From the NCBI RefSeq assembly GCF_026723825.1, contig NZ_CP113519.1, positions 434,001 to 498,000 of the forward strand: 64,000 nucleotides of DNA, read 5' to 3'. The position numbers were made by a program, and so were the translations under genes. Positions 48,336 to 57,818 of this stretch are shown here, piece after piece (positions within the stretch are counted from its first letter, which is position 1; each line of letters starts with the position of its first letter). This DNA comes from Pseudomonas sp. GOM7. Its GTDB lineage: Bacteria > Pseudomonadota > Gammaproteobacteria > Pseudomonadales > Pseudomonadaceae. The notes beneath the pieces were generated by a model that was not told where the DNA came from, ran no database searches, and saw nothing but the letters and a program-made list of their open reading frames with translations.

Positions 48336-48410
48336 GAGGCGTCCGGCAGTGGTTGGCGACTATGGCCTGTGCGCCATTATCACGGGCAATGCTCTGCTTC
48401 GACGACGCCA

Positions 48411-48484
48411 GCGGGAATAAATTCGCTCCTACCGCCCCTGCCCCAGCGGCACGAGCCCTGCGTGTAGGAGCGAATTCATTCGCG
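48411..48484. repeat. Inverted pair of Pseudomonas REP sequences (GTAGGAGCGAATTCATTCGCG)
   Basis: CGGGAATAAATTCGCTCCTA and TAGGAGCGAATTCATTCGCG face each other with a 30-nt spacer. This is the common Pseudomonas REP type that forms BIME-like pairs. It lies between betA (3' end) and the MFS gene start. Confidence 0.8.
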
Positions 48485-48510
48485 ATAGGGGGCACGTGCC
48501 CCCGCCACTG

Positions 48511-50202
48511 TCAGGCCGCCGAGACTTCTCGCTGCGGTTGCCCACGCACTGGTCGCTCGCCAGCGACGAAGTAGGGCGCGGTGCTGCGTGGCAGCGGCTG
48601 GCGCCCGCGAATCCGGTCGGCGATCTTCTCGGCCATCATGATGGTGGTGGCGTTGAGGTTGCCGGTGATGATCTCCGGCATGATCGAGGCATCCACCACG
48701 CGCAGGCCCTGCACACCGTGTACGCGACCCTGGCCGTCGACCACCGCCATGTCGTCCTCGCCCATCTTGCACGAGCAGGATGGGTGAAAGGCGGTTTCGG
48801 CGTGTTCGCGGATGAAGGCGTCCAGCTCGGCATCGCTCTGGCAGTCGATGCCGGGGCTGATCTCGCGCCCACGGTAAGGGTCGAGGGCTGGCTGCGCCAT
48901 GATCTCGCGGGTGATGCGGATGGCGTCGCGGAATTCCTGCCAGTCCTGCTCATGGCTCATGTAGTTGAACAGAATGCTCGGGTGCTGGCGCGGGTTCTTG
49001 GACTTGAGCTGGATACGGCCTCGGCTGGGCGAGCGCATGGAGCCGACATGGGCCTGGAAGCCGTGCTCGTTCACCGCGTTGCTGCCGTTGTAGTTGATCG
49101 CCACCGGCAGGAAGTGGAACTGGATATTGGGCCAGGCGAACTCGGGGCGGGTGCGGATGAAACCACCGGCCTCGAACTGGTTGCTGGCGCCGATGCCGTT
49201 GCCGGCGAACAGCCACTGCGCGCCGATGCCGGGCTGGTTGAGCAGCTTGAGCGCCGGGTACAGCGACACCGGCTGGGTGCAGGCGTACTGCAGGTACATT
49301 TCCAGGTGATCCTGCAGGTTCTGGCCGACGCCGGGCAGCTCGTGCACCAGGGCGATGTCCAGCTCGCGCAGCAGTGCGGCGGGGCCGACGCCGGAGCGCT
49401 GGAGGATCTGCGGCGAGGCGATGGCGCCGGCACACAACAGCACTTCACGACGGGCGTGAGCGATGGTCGCGTCATTGGCCTTGCCGAGCAGGTAGCTCAC
49501 CCCGCTGGCGCGCTTGCCGTCGAACAGGATGCGGTCGGTTGTGGCGTGGGTGACGATGGTCAGGTTGGGCCGCGCCCGCGCCTGATCCAGGTAGCCACGG
49601 GCGGTGCTGGCGCGGCGACCTTCCGGGGTCACGGTGCGATCCATCGGCCCGAAGCCTTCCTGCTGGTAGCCGTTGAGGTCATCCGTGCGCGGATAACCGG
49701 CCTGCACGCCAGCCTCGACCATGGCGTGGAACAGCGGATTGTTGCCGACCTTGGGCGTGGTCACGCTGACCGGGCCGTCGCCGCCGTGGTAGTCGTTGGG
49801 GCCGATGTCGCGGCTCTCGGCCTTGCGGAAGTACGGCAGGCAGTCGTGGTAGGTCCAGTCTTCCAGGCCCTTGGCCTTGGCCCAGTTGTCGAAATCCAGC
49901 GCGTTGCCACGGATGTAGCACATGCCGTTGATCAAGGATGAGCCGCCCAGGCCCTTGCCGCGCCCGCATTCCATGCGGCGGTTGTTCATGTAGGGCTCGG
50001 GGTCGGTTTCATAGGCCCAGTTGTAGCGCCGGCCCTGCAGCGGAAAGGCCAGGGCGGCGGGCATCTGGGTGCGGAAATCCAGGCGATAGTCAGGGCCACC
50101 GGCTTCCAGCAGCAATACGCTGACGTCTGCGTCCTCGGTCAGACGGGTGGCCAGGACATTACCGGCCGAGCCGGCACCGATGATGATGTAGTCGTATTCC
50201 AT
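48511..50202 (-). CDS. betA: Choline dehydrogenase
   Basis: A 563-residue GMC-family flavoprotein that oxidises choline to betaine aldehyde. [24 protein letters not shown] is the FAD site; [21 protein letters not shown] is the GMC signature, and the catalytic His lies in [19 protein letters not shown]. Size is right for BetA. GGAGGG lies before ATG 50202. It follows betB in the same direction, separated by the R5 palindrome. Confidence 0.96.
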   Translation of the reverse strand: MEYDYIIIGAGSAGNVLATRLTEDADVSVLLLEAGGPDYRLDFRTQMPAALAFPLQGRRYNWAYETDPEPYMNNRRMECGRGKGLGGSSLINGMCYIRGNALDFDNWAKAKGLEDWTYHDCLPYFRKAESRDIGPNDYHGGDGPVSVTTPKVGNNPLFHAMVEAGVQAGYPRTDDLNGYQQEGFGPMDRTVTPEGRRASTARGYLDQARARPNLTIVTHATTDRILFDGKRASGVSYLLGKANDATIAHARREVLLCAGAIASPQILQRSGVGPAALLRELDIALVHELPGVGQNLQDHLEMYLQYACTQPVSLYPALKLLNQPGIGAQWLFAGNGIGASNQFEAGGFIRTRPEFAWPNIQFHFLPVAINYNGSNAVNEHGFQAHVGSMRSPSRGRIQLKSKNPRQHPSILFNYMSHEQDWQEFRDAIRITREIMAQPALDPYRGREISPGIDCQSDAELDAFIREHAETAFHPSCSCKMGEDDMAVVDGQGRVHGVQGLRVVDASIMPEIITGNLNATTIMMAEKIADRIRGRQPLPRSTAPYFVAGERPVRGQPQREVSAA

Positions 50203-50221
50203 AAGAGCAGCACCCTCCGGG

Positions 50222-50293
50222 TGAAAGCGGCAAGCTTCAAGCTGCAAGTAGAAGCAAGTGCCGCTTTGGTTTTTCTTGCCGCTTGTGGCTGTT
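50222..50293. repeat. GCAAGC-type intergenic palindrome, copy R5
   Basis: GCGGCAAGCTTCAAGCTGCA on the left is mirrored by TTCTTGCCGCTTGTGGCTG on the right. It lies between the betB stop and betA. Confidence 0.75.
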
Positions 50294-50297
50294 TTCG

Positions 50298-51770
50298 TCA
50301 GAACACCGAGGCGTAATCGCCCATCTCCAGTTGCACCGACTTGATGCGGGTGTAGTGGCCGAGGGTGACCAGGCCGTTTTCGCGGCCGACGCCGGACTGC
50401 TTGTAGCCGCCCACCGGCATCTCGGCTGGCGATTCGCCCCAGGTGTTGATCCAGCAGATGCCGGCTTCCAGCTTGTGGATCACCCGGTGTGCACGGTTCA
50501 GGTCACGGGTCACCACACCGGCGGCCAGGCCGTAGGTGGTGTCGTTGGCGCGGCGGATCACTTCCGCTTCGTCGTCGTAGATCAGAATGCTCATCACCGG
50601 GCCGAAGATCTCCTCGCGGGTAATGGTCATGTCGTCCCGGCAGTCGGTGAACACGGTCGGCGCTACGTAGGCGCCCTTGGCGTAGTCGCCCTCGGTAACG
50701 CGCGCGCCGCCGATCAGCAGGCGCGCGCCTTCGCTGCGGCCTTTTTCGATGTAACCGAGCACCCGCTCCATATGGGCGAAGCTCACCAGCGGGCCGAAAT
50801 TGGTGGCGTCATCCAGCGGGTCGCCGAGGCGGATGCGTTTGACCCGCTCCAGCACCTTGCTCTCGAAACGCGCCTGCAGCATGCGCGGCACGAACACGCG
50901 GGTGCCGTTGGTGCACACCTGGCCGGAGCTGTAGAAATTGGCCATCAGCGCGATGTCGGCGGCGCGATCCAGGTCGGCGTCCTCGAAGATGATCAAGGGC
51001 GATTTGCCGCCCAGCTCCATGGTCACTTCCTTGAGACTGGAGCTGGAGGCGCTGGCCATCACCTTCTTGCCGGTGACGGTGCCGCCGGTGAAGGAAATCT
51101 TCTCGATGCCCGGATGCTCGGTCAGCCACTGGCCCACTTCGGCGCCGCTGCCGGTGAGCACGTTGAACACCCCGGCGGGCAGGCCAGCCTCGGTGTAGAT
51201 CTCGGCCAGTTTCAGCGCGCTCAGCGAGGTGACCTCGCTGGGCTTGAAGATCATCGCGTTGCCGGCAGCCAGGGCCGGTGCGGATTTCCACAGGGCAATC
51301 TGGATCGGGTAGTTCCAGGCGCCGATGCCGGCGACCACGCCCAGCGGTTCGCGACGGGTGTAGGCGAAGGCGGTTTCGCGCAGCGGAATCTGCTCGCCCT
51401 CGATGGCCGGGATCAGGCCGGCGTAGTACTCCAGCACGTCGGCCCCGGTGACGATGTCGACGTAGCGGGTTTCGCTCAAGGGCTTGCCGGTGTCGAGGGT
51501 TTCCAGCTCGGCCAGCTCATCGTTGCGCGCACGGAGGATATCCACCGCCTTGCGCAGGATGCGTGAGCGCTGCATGGCGGTCATCGCCGCCCACACCTTC
51601 TGCCCCTCGGTAGCGCTGGCCACCGCGCGATCCACGTCTGCCTGGCTGGCGCATTGCACCTTGGCCAGCACCTCGCCGGTGGCCGGGTTGATGCTGTCGA
51701 AGGTGGCTCCACTGCTTGCGGCGACGTACTGGCCACCGATGTAGAGCTGCTGTTCGGCGAAACGGGGCAT
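50298..51770 (-). CDS. betB: Betaine-aldehyde dehydrogenase
   Basis: A 490-residue NAD(P)+-dependent aldehyde dehydrogenase producing glycine betaine. Diagnostic parts are [24 protein letters not shown], the NAD motif [12 protein letters not shown], catalytic Glu in [16 protein letters not shown] and catalytic Cys in [15 protein letters not shown]. Full length with no oddities. ATG 51770 with GAGGAC upstream. Genes run betI, betB, betA on the minus strand, the standard pseudomonad order. Confidence 0.96.
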   Translation of the reverse strand: MPRFAEQQLYIGGQYVAASSGATFDSINPATGEVLAKVQCASQADVDRAVASATEGQKVWAAMTAMQRSRILRKAVDILRARNDELAELETLDTGKPLSETRYVDIVTGADVLEYYAGLIPAIEGEQIPLRETAFAYTRREPLGVVAGIGAWNYPIQIALWKSAPALAAGNAMIFKPSEVTSLSALKLAEIYTEAGLPAGVFNVLTGSGAEVGQWLTEHPGIEKISFTGGTVTGKKVMASASSSSLKEVTMELGGKSPLIIFEDADLDRAADIALMANFYSSGQVCTNGTRVFVPRMLQARFESKVLERVKRIRLGDPLDDATNFGPLVSFAHMERVLGYIEKGRSEGARLLIGGARVTEGDYAKGAYVAPTVFTDCRDDMTITREEIFGPVMSILIYDDEAEVIRRANDTTYGLAAGVVTRDLNRAHRVIHKLEAGICWINTWGESPAEMPVGGYKQSGVGRENGLVTLGHYTRIKSVQLEMGDYASVF

Positions 51771-51824
51771 GGGTTGTCCTCTGCATTCGGTTATCTGCTT
51801 GGAGAGCAGCCTATTTTATTTAAG

Positions 51825-51840
51825 TTGAACGATCAATCAA
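51825..51840. promoter_or_regulatory. Candidate BetI operator before betB
   Basis: TTGAACGATCAATCAA lies 55 nt before betB in an AT-rich stretch and has TTGA/TCAA symmetry. Its GATCAATCAA half recurs upstream of betI as GATCAATTAA (52676-52685), which supports a shared regulator, most simply BetI. Confidence 0.45.
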
Positions 51841-51956
51841 TAAAAACGACAGCCCACAGTCAATCGCGACATGGCGTGCGATCTGGGATGATTCGGCGCG
51901 CGGACGTCAGCGCCTGGGCGCAGGCATCGGAGATTGATACGAGAGGGAGAGCAGTC

Positions 51957-52036
51957 CGTAGGGTGCGCTGTGCGCACCGAGCGATCTAAATGATCAGAGA
52001 AAGGAGTTGTACGCGGTGCGCACAGCGCACCCTACG
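51957..52036. repeat. Inverted pair of GTAGGGTGCGC repeats; supplies the betI stop codon
   Basis: CGTAGGGTGCGCTGTGCGCA (51957 onward, with CCG after it) and its exact reverse complement ending at 52036 form 23-bp arms around a 34-nt spacer. The TAG in the right copy is the betI stop codon, so the repeat is fused to the end of the gene. Confidence 0.8.
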
Positions 52037-52622
52037 ACGCCTTGGCCAACTGCAGGTCGAGATAGTCGTAGGCGATGCGGCGCGCCTGTTCGGTGTCGAA
52101 GGCTTCGCCGGACAGCGCGCCGCGTAGCCAGAGACCATCGATCAGCGAGGCCAGGCCACGGGCGGCAAGGCGCGCCTGATCCTGCGGCAGGGTACGACGG
52201 AACTGGCCGCAGAGATTGGAGTAAAGGCGATGATCGTTGACCCGCTGCAGGCGCCGTAGCGCTGGCTGGTGCATGCTGCTGGCCCAGAATGCCAGCCAGG
52301 TCTTCATCGCCGGGCCGCTGACCTGGCTGTCGTCGAAGTTGCCATCGATCATGGCGCGCAGATGGGCGCGCGGACTGTCCTCGACCAGCTCCTGGCGGCG
52401 TTCAGCCACGGCATCGCGCAGCGCTTGCATGAGGTGGCGCATGGTGGCTTCGAGCAGGCCGTTCTTGTCCTTGAAGTAGTGGCTGATGATGCCATTGGAG
52501 ACACCGGCCAGACGGGCGATGTAGGCGATGCTGGCATCGGCCATGCCGACCTGGTCAACGGCTTCCAGGGTGGCGGCGATCAGTTGCGAACGACGAATGG
52601 GCTGCATGCCGACCTTGGGCAT
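52032..52622 (-). CDS. betI: Transcriptional repressor BetI
   Basis: A 196-residue TetR-family repressor of choline-to-betaine genes, relieved by choline. [61 protein letters not shown] is the N-terminal helix-turn-helix and is very similar to known Pseudomonas BetI; the rest is the choline-sensing helical domain. GGAGAG lies before ATG 52622. First gene of betIBA; likely regulated by itself through the candidate operators. Confidence 0.95.
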   Translation of the reverse strand: MPKVGMQPIRRSQLIAATLEAVDQVGMADASIAYIARLAGVSNGIISHYFKDKNGLLEATMRHLMQALRDAVAERRQELVEDSPRAHLRAMIDGNFDDSQVSGPAMKTWLAFWASSMHQPALRRLQRVNDHRLYSNLCGQFRRTLPQDQARLAARGLASLIDGLWLRGALSGEAFDTEQARRIAYDYLDLQLAKAS

Positions 52623-52674
52623 GGGGCTCTCCATGGGAAACAGGAGGGCGCAGTCTAGGCGGTTTTTGATCGCC

Positions 52675-52685
52675 TGATCAATTAA
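52675..52685. promoter_or_regulatory. Second candidate BetI half-site, upstream of betI
   Basis: TGATCAATTAA sits 53 nt before the betI start and is like the betB-upstream GATCAATCAA. Confidence 0.4.
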
Positions 52686-52714
52686 ACGAGGCGCTTGTTC
52701 TGGCAGCAGAAACG

Positions 52715-52740
52715 ACGAAGCGGGCCGCAGCCCGCTTCGT
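52715..52740. terminator. Terminator after the OpuAC-type binding protein gene
   Basis: ACGAAGCGGGC and GCCCGCTTCGT pair around CGCA, 17 bp beyond the stop at 52758 on the minus strand. Confidence 0.75.
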
Positions 52741-52757
52741 CTGGATACCGGATGACC

Positions 52758-53609
52758 TTATTTCAGCCAGCTTTCCACGCGCTCCGGGTTCTTGGCGATC
52801 CAGTCCTTGGCGGCCTGATCCGGCTTGGCGCCTTCGCGGATGGCGAGCATGACCGAGCCGACTTCCTCACCGCTCCAGGAGATCTTGCTGAGGAAGGCAG
52901 CAGCGTCGGCGGCCTTGGTCTTCAGGTCGGGGTTGGCCACGGTGTCGACATGCTCGTCGTCACCGAAGACCTTCTTCGGATCTTCGAGGAAGCGCAGTTT
53001 CCACTTGGCGAACATCCAGTGCGGAATCCAGCCGGTGACCACGATCGCCTTCTGGCCTTTCTCGGCGCGGGTCAGGGCGGTGGCCATGGCCGGGCCGGAA
53101 CTCGGCATCAGCTTGATGCTGGACAGGTTGTATTGCTTGATGGCGTCTTCGGTGCGGCGCATCACGCCGGCACCGGCGTCGATGCCGGTGATCTTGCCGT
53201 CGAAGTCCTTGGCGTATTTCTCCAGGTCTTCGATGCTCTTGGCCTGCACGTAGTCCGGCACGATCAGGCCGATCTTGGCGCCCGCATAGTTGGTGCCGAG
53301 GATTTCCACCTTGTCCTTGAGCTTCTCGTAGTACTCGCCGTGGGTGGCCGGCAGCCAGGCGGAGAGGGTGACATCGAGGTCGCCGCGGGCCACGCCCTGC
53401 CACATGATGGCGGGTTCGACCGGCTTGAGCTCGACCTTGTAGCCGAGTTTGCTTTGCAGGATTTCACCGGCGACATAGGTGACGGCGACGCTATCGTCCC
53501 AGCCATTCACGTAACCGATCTTCAGAGTGGGTTTGTCGGCAGCCAGGGCGCTGCCCATGCCGATGGCCAGGGCTGCAGCGCCAAGGCAGAGGTGTTTGAG
53601 TACGCGCAT
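52758..53609 (-). CDS. OpuAC-type glycine betaine-binding periplasmic protein
   Basis: A 283-residue ABC-transporter binding protein with a Sec signal (MRVLKHLCLGAAALAIGMGSALAA). The mature part KPTLKIGYVNGWDDSVAVTYVAGEILQSKLGYKVELKPVEPAIMWQGVARGDLDVTLSAWLP fits the OpuAC family, with tryptophans (GWDD, AWLP, GWIPHW) suited to cation-pi binding of quaternary amines. It differs from the two ChoX-like proteins nearby. Likely ligand is betaine or a related amine, delivered to the CbcWV-like permease. Isolated by 210 bp from the next gene upstream and ended by a terminator. Confidence 0.87.
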   Translation of the reverse strand: MRVLKHLCLGAAALAIGMGSALAADKPTLKIGYVNGWDDSVAVTYVAGEILQSKLGYKVELKPVEPAIMWQGVARGDLDVTLSAWLPATHGEYYEKLKDKVEILGTNYAGAKIGLIVPDYVQAKSIEDLEKYAKDFDGKITGIDAGAGVMRRTEDAIKQYNLSSIKLMPSSGPAMATALTRAEKGQKAIVVTGWIPHWMFAKWKLRFLEDPKKVFGDDEHVDTVANPDLKTKAADAAAFLSKISWSGEEVGSVMLAIREGAKPDQAAKDWIAKNPERVESWLK

Positions 53610-53819
53610 ATTGTTGATGCTCCGTCAGTTGAGTGGCAGTTGCAAAATCGTTGACTGGCTCGTTCTCATTGCGGGCCTTGCGAAACCCGGTTGCGCAGCA
53701 GTTTGTGGGTTCGCGGGCAAGGTCTCCCCCGTCACGGCCGGAAATCGGCCGCTAGCGTCAAGCGAGGAGGTTTCCGGGCTCGCACCCTGGGGTACGCGCC
53801 CGAATCGGGTCGTGGCTTC

Positions 53820-54764
53820 TTACAGCCCGACGTATTTCTTCACGGCGGCGATGCCATCCTGACCATCGAAGGTAGTCACGCCGCTCAGCCATTTGTCCAG
53901 CACCGCCGGGTTGGCCTTGATCCAGGCCTTGGCGACGTCCTGCGGATTTTCCTTCTCCAGTACCTTCTCCATCAGTTGGCTTTCCATTTCGACGGTGAAC
54001 TGCAGGTTGTTCAGCAGTTTGCCGACGTTCTCGCAGCGTGCTTCGTAATCCGGCGGTACCACGGTGTAGACCTTGGCTGCGCCGTAATCGGGGCCGAACA
54101 CGTCATCGCCACCGGCCAGGTAGGTGATGTCGTACTGGGTGTTCATCGGGTGCGGTGCCCAGCCAAGGAAGACCACCGGCTCCTTCTTCTTGATGGCGCG
54201 CGACACCTGTACCAGCATGCCGGCCTCGCTGGACTCGACCATGCGGAAGTCGCCGAGGCCGAACTGATTCTTCTTGATCATGCCGTCGATCAGCAGGTTG
54301 CCGTCGTTACCCGGCTCGATGGCGTAGATCTTGCCGCCCAGTTGATCCTTGAACTTGGCGATGTCCTCGAAGCTCTTGAGGCCAGCCTCGGCAGCGTAGG
54401 TGGGCACGGCCAGGGTGTACTTGGCCCCTTCGAGGTTGGCCTTGGGCAGTACCTTGACCCCGTCGTTCTTGAGGAAGGGCTCGATCACCGAGTCCATCGA
54501 GGGGGCCCAGTAACCGAGGAATACATCGACCTGGCCACTTTTCACGCCCGTAAAGGCGATGGGCACCGATGCCATGATCTTGCGCGGCTGATAGCCCAGG
54601 CCTTCGGTCAGGGTCATGGCCACGCCGGTGGTGGCGGCGATGTCGGCCCAGCCGATCTCGGCGAAACGCACCTGCTTGCAGCTCGCCGGCTCTGCGGCCA
54701 TGGCGCCCTGCATCAGTGCGCACGACAGCAGGCCGATGGCGGCGGTGGTCTTGAACGATTTCAT
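53820..54764 (-). CDS. Choline/betaine-type ABC transporter binding protein (CbcX/ChoX-like)
   Basis: A 314-residue periplasmic protein with signal MKSFKTTAAIGLLSCALMQGAMA. Mature start AEPASCKQVRFAEIGWADIAATTG, then DVFLGYWAPSMDS, KYTLAVPTYAAEAGL and VFLGWAPHPMNTQYD contain the aromatic residues (two Trp, Tyr, Trp) of the ChoX choline box. It is 28 bp downstream of the permease gene, on the same strand, so it is the cognate binding protein of this ABC system. RBS AGGGAA before ATG 54764. Confidence 0.88.
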   Translation of the reverse strand: MKSFKTTAAIGLLSCALMQGAMAAEPASCKQVRFAEIGWADIAATTGVAMTLTEGLGYQPRKIMASVPIAFTGVKSGQVDVFLGYWAPSMDSVIEPFLKNDGVKVLPKANLEGAKYTLAVPTYAAEAGLKSFEDIAKFKDQLGGKIYAIEPGNDGNLLIDGMIKKNQFGLGDFRMVESSEAGMLVQVSRAIKKKEPVVFLGWAPHPMNTQYDITYLAGGDDVFGPDYGAAKVYTVVPPDYEARCENVGKLLNNLQFTVEMESQLMEKVLEKENPQDVAKAWIKANPAVLDKWLSGVTTFDGQDGIAAVKKYVGL

Positions 54765-54792
54765 CTTGCGGTTCCCTGTGAAGTGAAACGAA

Positions 54793-55677
54793 TTAGGTGG
54801 ACTGGCGCTGCAGCTTGCCGCTGAACCAAGCGAACACGCCACGCTTGGCAGGCTGCTTGGTGCCGAAACTCTCGGTGATGCGGTCGAGGATGATCGCCAG
54901 CAACACCACGGCCATGCCGCTCTCGAAGCCTAGACCGATATCCAGACGCTGGATACTCGCCAGTACGTCGTTACCCAGACCGCCAGCACCGACCATGGAG
55001 GCGATGATCACCATGGACAGGGCCATCATGATGGTCTGGTTGACCCCGGCCATGATCGACGGCATGGCGTTGGGCAGTTGCACCTTGAACAGCAACTGGC
55101 GACTGGTGCAGCCGAAGGATTGGCCGGCCTCGACGATCTCCTTGTTCACCTGGCGAATCCCCAGGCTGGTCAGGCGCACGGCCGGCGGCATGGCGAAGAT
55201 CACCGTGGCGATGATGCCGGGCACGCGGCCCAGGCCGAAGAGCATGGCGGCCGGGATCAGGTAGACGAACGCCGGCATGGTCTGCATGAAGTCGAGAATC
55301 GGCCGGATGATGGTGGCCACGCGCTCGCTGCGCGCGGCCCAGATGCCCAGGGGGATGCCCAGCAGCAGGCTGATCAACGTCGAGGAGAAGGTCAGCCCCA
55401 GGGTCACCACCGTCTGCTCCCAGAAACCGGTCATGACGATGAGGATGAACGCAACTGCGGTGAAGACCGCGAAGCGCACGCCAATGCGCCACAGGCCAAG
55501 GCCGACGAAAATGGCGATGAGCAACCAGGCTGGCGGCAGCATCAGCAGGCTTTCGATGCCTTCGGAGAAGCCACTGACTACCTTGCCGATGTTGTCGAAC
55601 ACACCGCTGTAGTTGTCCAGCAGGTGCTGGACGACGTCGTTGACCCAGCTACCCAGGTCGAGTTTGCTGTCATTCAT
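54793..55677 (-). CDS. Choline/betaine/carnitine ABC transporter permease (CbcW-like)
   Basis: A 294-residue ProW-type inner-membrane protein with about six helices. The coupling-loop signature SFGCTSRQLLFKVQLPNAMPSIMAG is intact. After an N-terminal amphipathic part come GLGLWRIGVRFAVFTAVAFILI and LGIPLGIWAARS. It overlaps by eight bases with the ATPase gene upstream, a sign of tight coupling. In P. aeruginosa the homologous CbcWV core works with several binding proteins; three are present here. Confidence 0.92.
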   Translation of the reverse strand: MNDSKLDLGSWVNDVVQHLLDNYSGVFDNIGKVVSGFSEGIESLLMLPPAWLLIAIFVGLGLWRIGVRFAVFTAVAFILIVMTGFWEQTVVTLGLTFSSTLISLLLGIPLGIWAARSERVATIIRPILDFMQTMPAFVYLIPAAMLFGLGRVPGIIATVIFAMPPAVRLTSLGIRQVNKEIVEAGQSFGCTSRQLLFKVQLPNAMPSIMAGVNQTIMMALSMVIIASMVGAGGLGNDVLASIQRLDIGLGFESGMAVVLLAIILDRITESFGTKQPAKRGVFAWFSGKLQRQST

Positions 55678-56875
55678 AGGATTCTCCCTGCAGGCGGGTC
55701 AGCAGACGGCCCTTGCTGATGGCTCCGCAGTAATGACCTTCGGCGTCCACCACCGGGATCGGCCCTTCGTTGTCCACCAGGCGGCTGATGACGTCTTCCA
55801 GCGGCATGTCTTCGGGTACCGGGATGACCTGCTTGAGGGCGTCGTTCTCGAGTGGCCGGGGTTCGTCGCCATCGACCATCAGGGCGATCTTCTCCAGGCT
55901 GATGGAGCCCTGGAAGTGATTGTTCTCGTCGACGATGAAAGCATAGTGCTTGTCCAGTGCCTGCAATTCCTTGCAGATGCGCGTGGCATCCGGCGCCTTG
56001 CCGTTGTACACGTAGGTGGGCACGCTGTCGGCCTTGAGCTGGCCAGCAGTGAGGTAGCGGCTGGTGTCGACGGTATCGAAGAAGTTGCGCACGTATTCGT
56101 TGGCGGGCTTCTCGATCAGCTCCTGCGGGGTGCCGACCTGGATCAGCCGGCCGCCTTCCATGATGCCGATACGGCTACCGATGCGCATGGCCTCTTCGAT
56201 GTCGTGGGAGACGAAGATGATGGTGCGGCGATGGGTCTTCTGCAGCTCCAGCAGCACGTCCTGCATCTCGCGGCGCTTGAGTGGGTCGAGAGCGGAGAAG
56301 GCCTCGTCCATGATGATCATCGACGGGTTCACCGCCAGGGCGCGCGCCAGGCCGACACGCTGCTGCATGCCACCGGAGAGTTCGTTCGGGTATTTGTGGG
56401 CGAAGGTGTCGAGGCCGACCTGCTTGAGCACTTCCATCGCGCGTTGCTCGCGTTCCTTGCGCCCGACGCCGGCCACTTCCAGGCCGAAGGCGGCATTGTC
56501 CAGCACACTGCGCGAGGGCATCAGGGCGAAGGACTGGAAGACCATGCTCATGTCGCGGCGGCGCAGATCGATCAATTGCGACTGCGGCAGCTTGGCCACG
56601 TTCTGCCCGTCGATGTAGACGTCGCCGGCGCTGGGCTCGACCAGGCGATTGATCAGGCGGATGAGTGTGGATTTACCAGAGCCGGACAGGCCCATGAGGA
56701 CGAATATCTCGCCCTCTTCGACGCTGAACGACACGTCGCTGACACCAATCACCGCGCCTTTCTCGGCAAGGATCTTCTCCTTGCTCCAGCCTTCCTTGAG
56801 CAGGTCGATGGCTTCTTGTGGGTTGGAGCCGAAAACCTTGTACAGGTGCTCGACCACGATCTTTCCAGACTGCAT
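55670..56875 (-). CDS. Choline/betaine/carnitine ABC transporter ATP-binding protein (CbcV-like)
   Basis: A 401-residue ProV/OpuAA-type ATPase. Walker A is GLSGSGKST (62-70), the Q-loop region, signature LSGGMQQRVGLARAL and Walker B MIIMDEAFSALDPL follow; the C-terminal 120 residues form a pair of CBS domains (AFIVDENNHFQGSISLE and PIPVVDAEGHYCGAIS), which in homologues sense ionic strength. ATG 56875 was chosen (AGGGGAA upstream); the open frame continues for 103 non-family residues. First gene of the cbcVW-binding protein operon. Confidence 0.93.
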   Translation of the reverse strand: MQSGKIVVEHLYKVFGSNPQEAIDLLKEGWSKEKILAEKGAVIGVSDVSFSVEEGEIFVLMGLSGSGKSTLIRLINRLVEPSAGDVYIDGQNVAKLPQSQLIDLRRRDMSMVFQSFALMPSRSVLDNAAFGLEVAGVGRKEREQRAMEVLKQVGLDTFAHKYPNELSGGMQQRVGLARALAVNPSMIIMDEAFSALDPLKRREMQDVLLELQKTHRRTIIFVSHDIEEAMRIGSRIGIMEGGRLIQVGTPQELIEKPANEYVRNFFDTVDTSRYLTAGQLKADSVPTYVYNGKAPDATRICKELQALDKHYAFIVDENNHFQGSISLEKIALMVDGDEPRPLENDALKQVIPVPEDMPLEDVISRLVDNEGPIPVVDAEGHYCGAISKGRLLTRLQGESYE

Positions 56876-57818
56876 GGGACGTTTCCCCTTCAGGCGATAG
56901 TCTTTCGGCGCCGGCACGGCTGGGCACGCGTCATCTGAGCGTAGAACAGCTATGACAGGCCTCTGATATCTGTGGGTGTTTTCTGAAAGTCGAGGTTGGC
57001 GAACGTTTCGCTGCGCTGGCGGGGAGCTGATACTCGAACACACGCGGTCGGCACGCTGGCGGCTGCTACTGCAGTCCGTCGCGCCGTTGAATCGTGTCGA
57101 TGAGTGATGGTTGCCTTGCCGTGCTGCAAACCGCTTTCCAAACCCTCTGGCAGTGTTTCGAAATCCAGTCCCTTGGGGTTTCACGCTTCTTCCTGAAGCA
57201 TGCGTACATCCGAAATTTCTTGTTGGGCTGGCGCCGCATGGGTGCTGGGCCAGCGCTTGTATTCTTCGGTCCAGGGTAGTGGGCCCTGGTCTGCTGCTCC
57301 TCTTCGGGAGTCGGCAGTGACGTAGTCGGCTGACTCAACGATATAGCCTTGGAGGCTGCGCAATTATCGAATTACGACTCTGACGTAGTGGGCGACGACA
57401 TGACGCTGTTCACTGCGTATCTGCCTTTTCGCCGCTGAGGAGCCGTCGGCAGGCGACCGCTCCAGGACGCCGGATGCCTCTTGTACCTGAGACCGAATGA
57501 GTGGTTCTGATGAACACCTTAAAAACCTTAACAGATTTTTTTACCCCCAGGTCAAGCCTGGAAGCCCCGTGCGGCGCGGTTCGGAGGCCGCTAGTGGGGC
57601 TGCAGGCGCCGTCTCATGGGGGCTGCGCTTGTGTTGAAAAAAATTGACAGTGACACGCCGAAGAAGGTCATCTCGCCCCGGAAAAGTTCTGCCTCCAGTG
57701 CATTGTCAGGGTGGCGAGTTCAGGTGCCCGCTGACACGGCCCCAGTGAAAAACGGGCTCAGCAAAGGCGGCCTTCGTTCGCACTTGGGAGCGTGTTTGCC
57801 GTCTTGCAATGTCATTCA
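56876..57818. other. 943-bp gap without a supported gene
   Basis: The region between the cbcV-like gene and the third binding protein holds no convincing gene. Two short minus-strand frames (57066-57338 and 57181-57363, both from TTG) overlap in different frames and look unlike a known family. Base composition is less GC-rich than the genes, with runs such as TTTTTTTACCCCC near 57536 and AAAAAAATTGACA near 57637. It should contain the promoter and control sites for the transporter operon. Confidence 0.5.
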
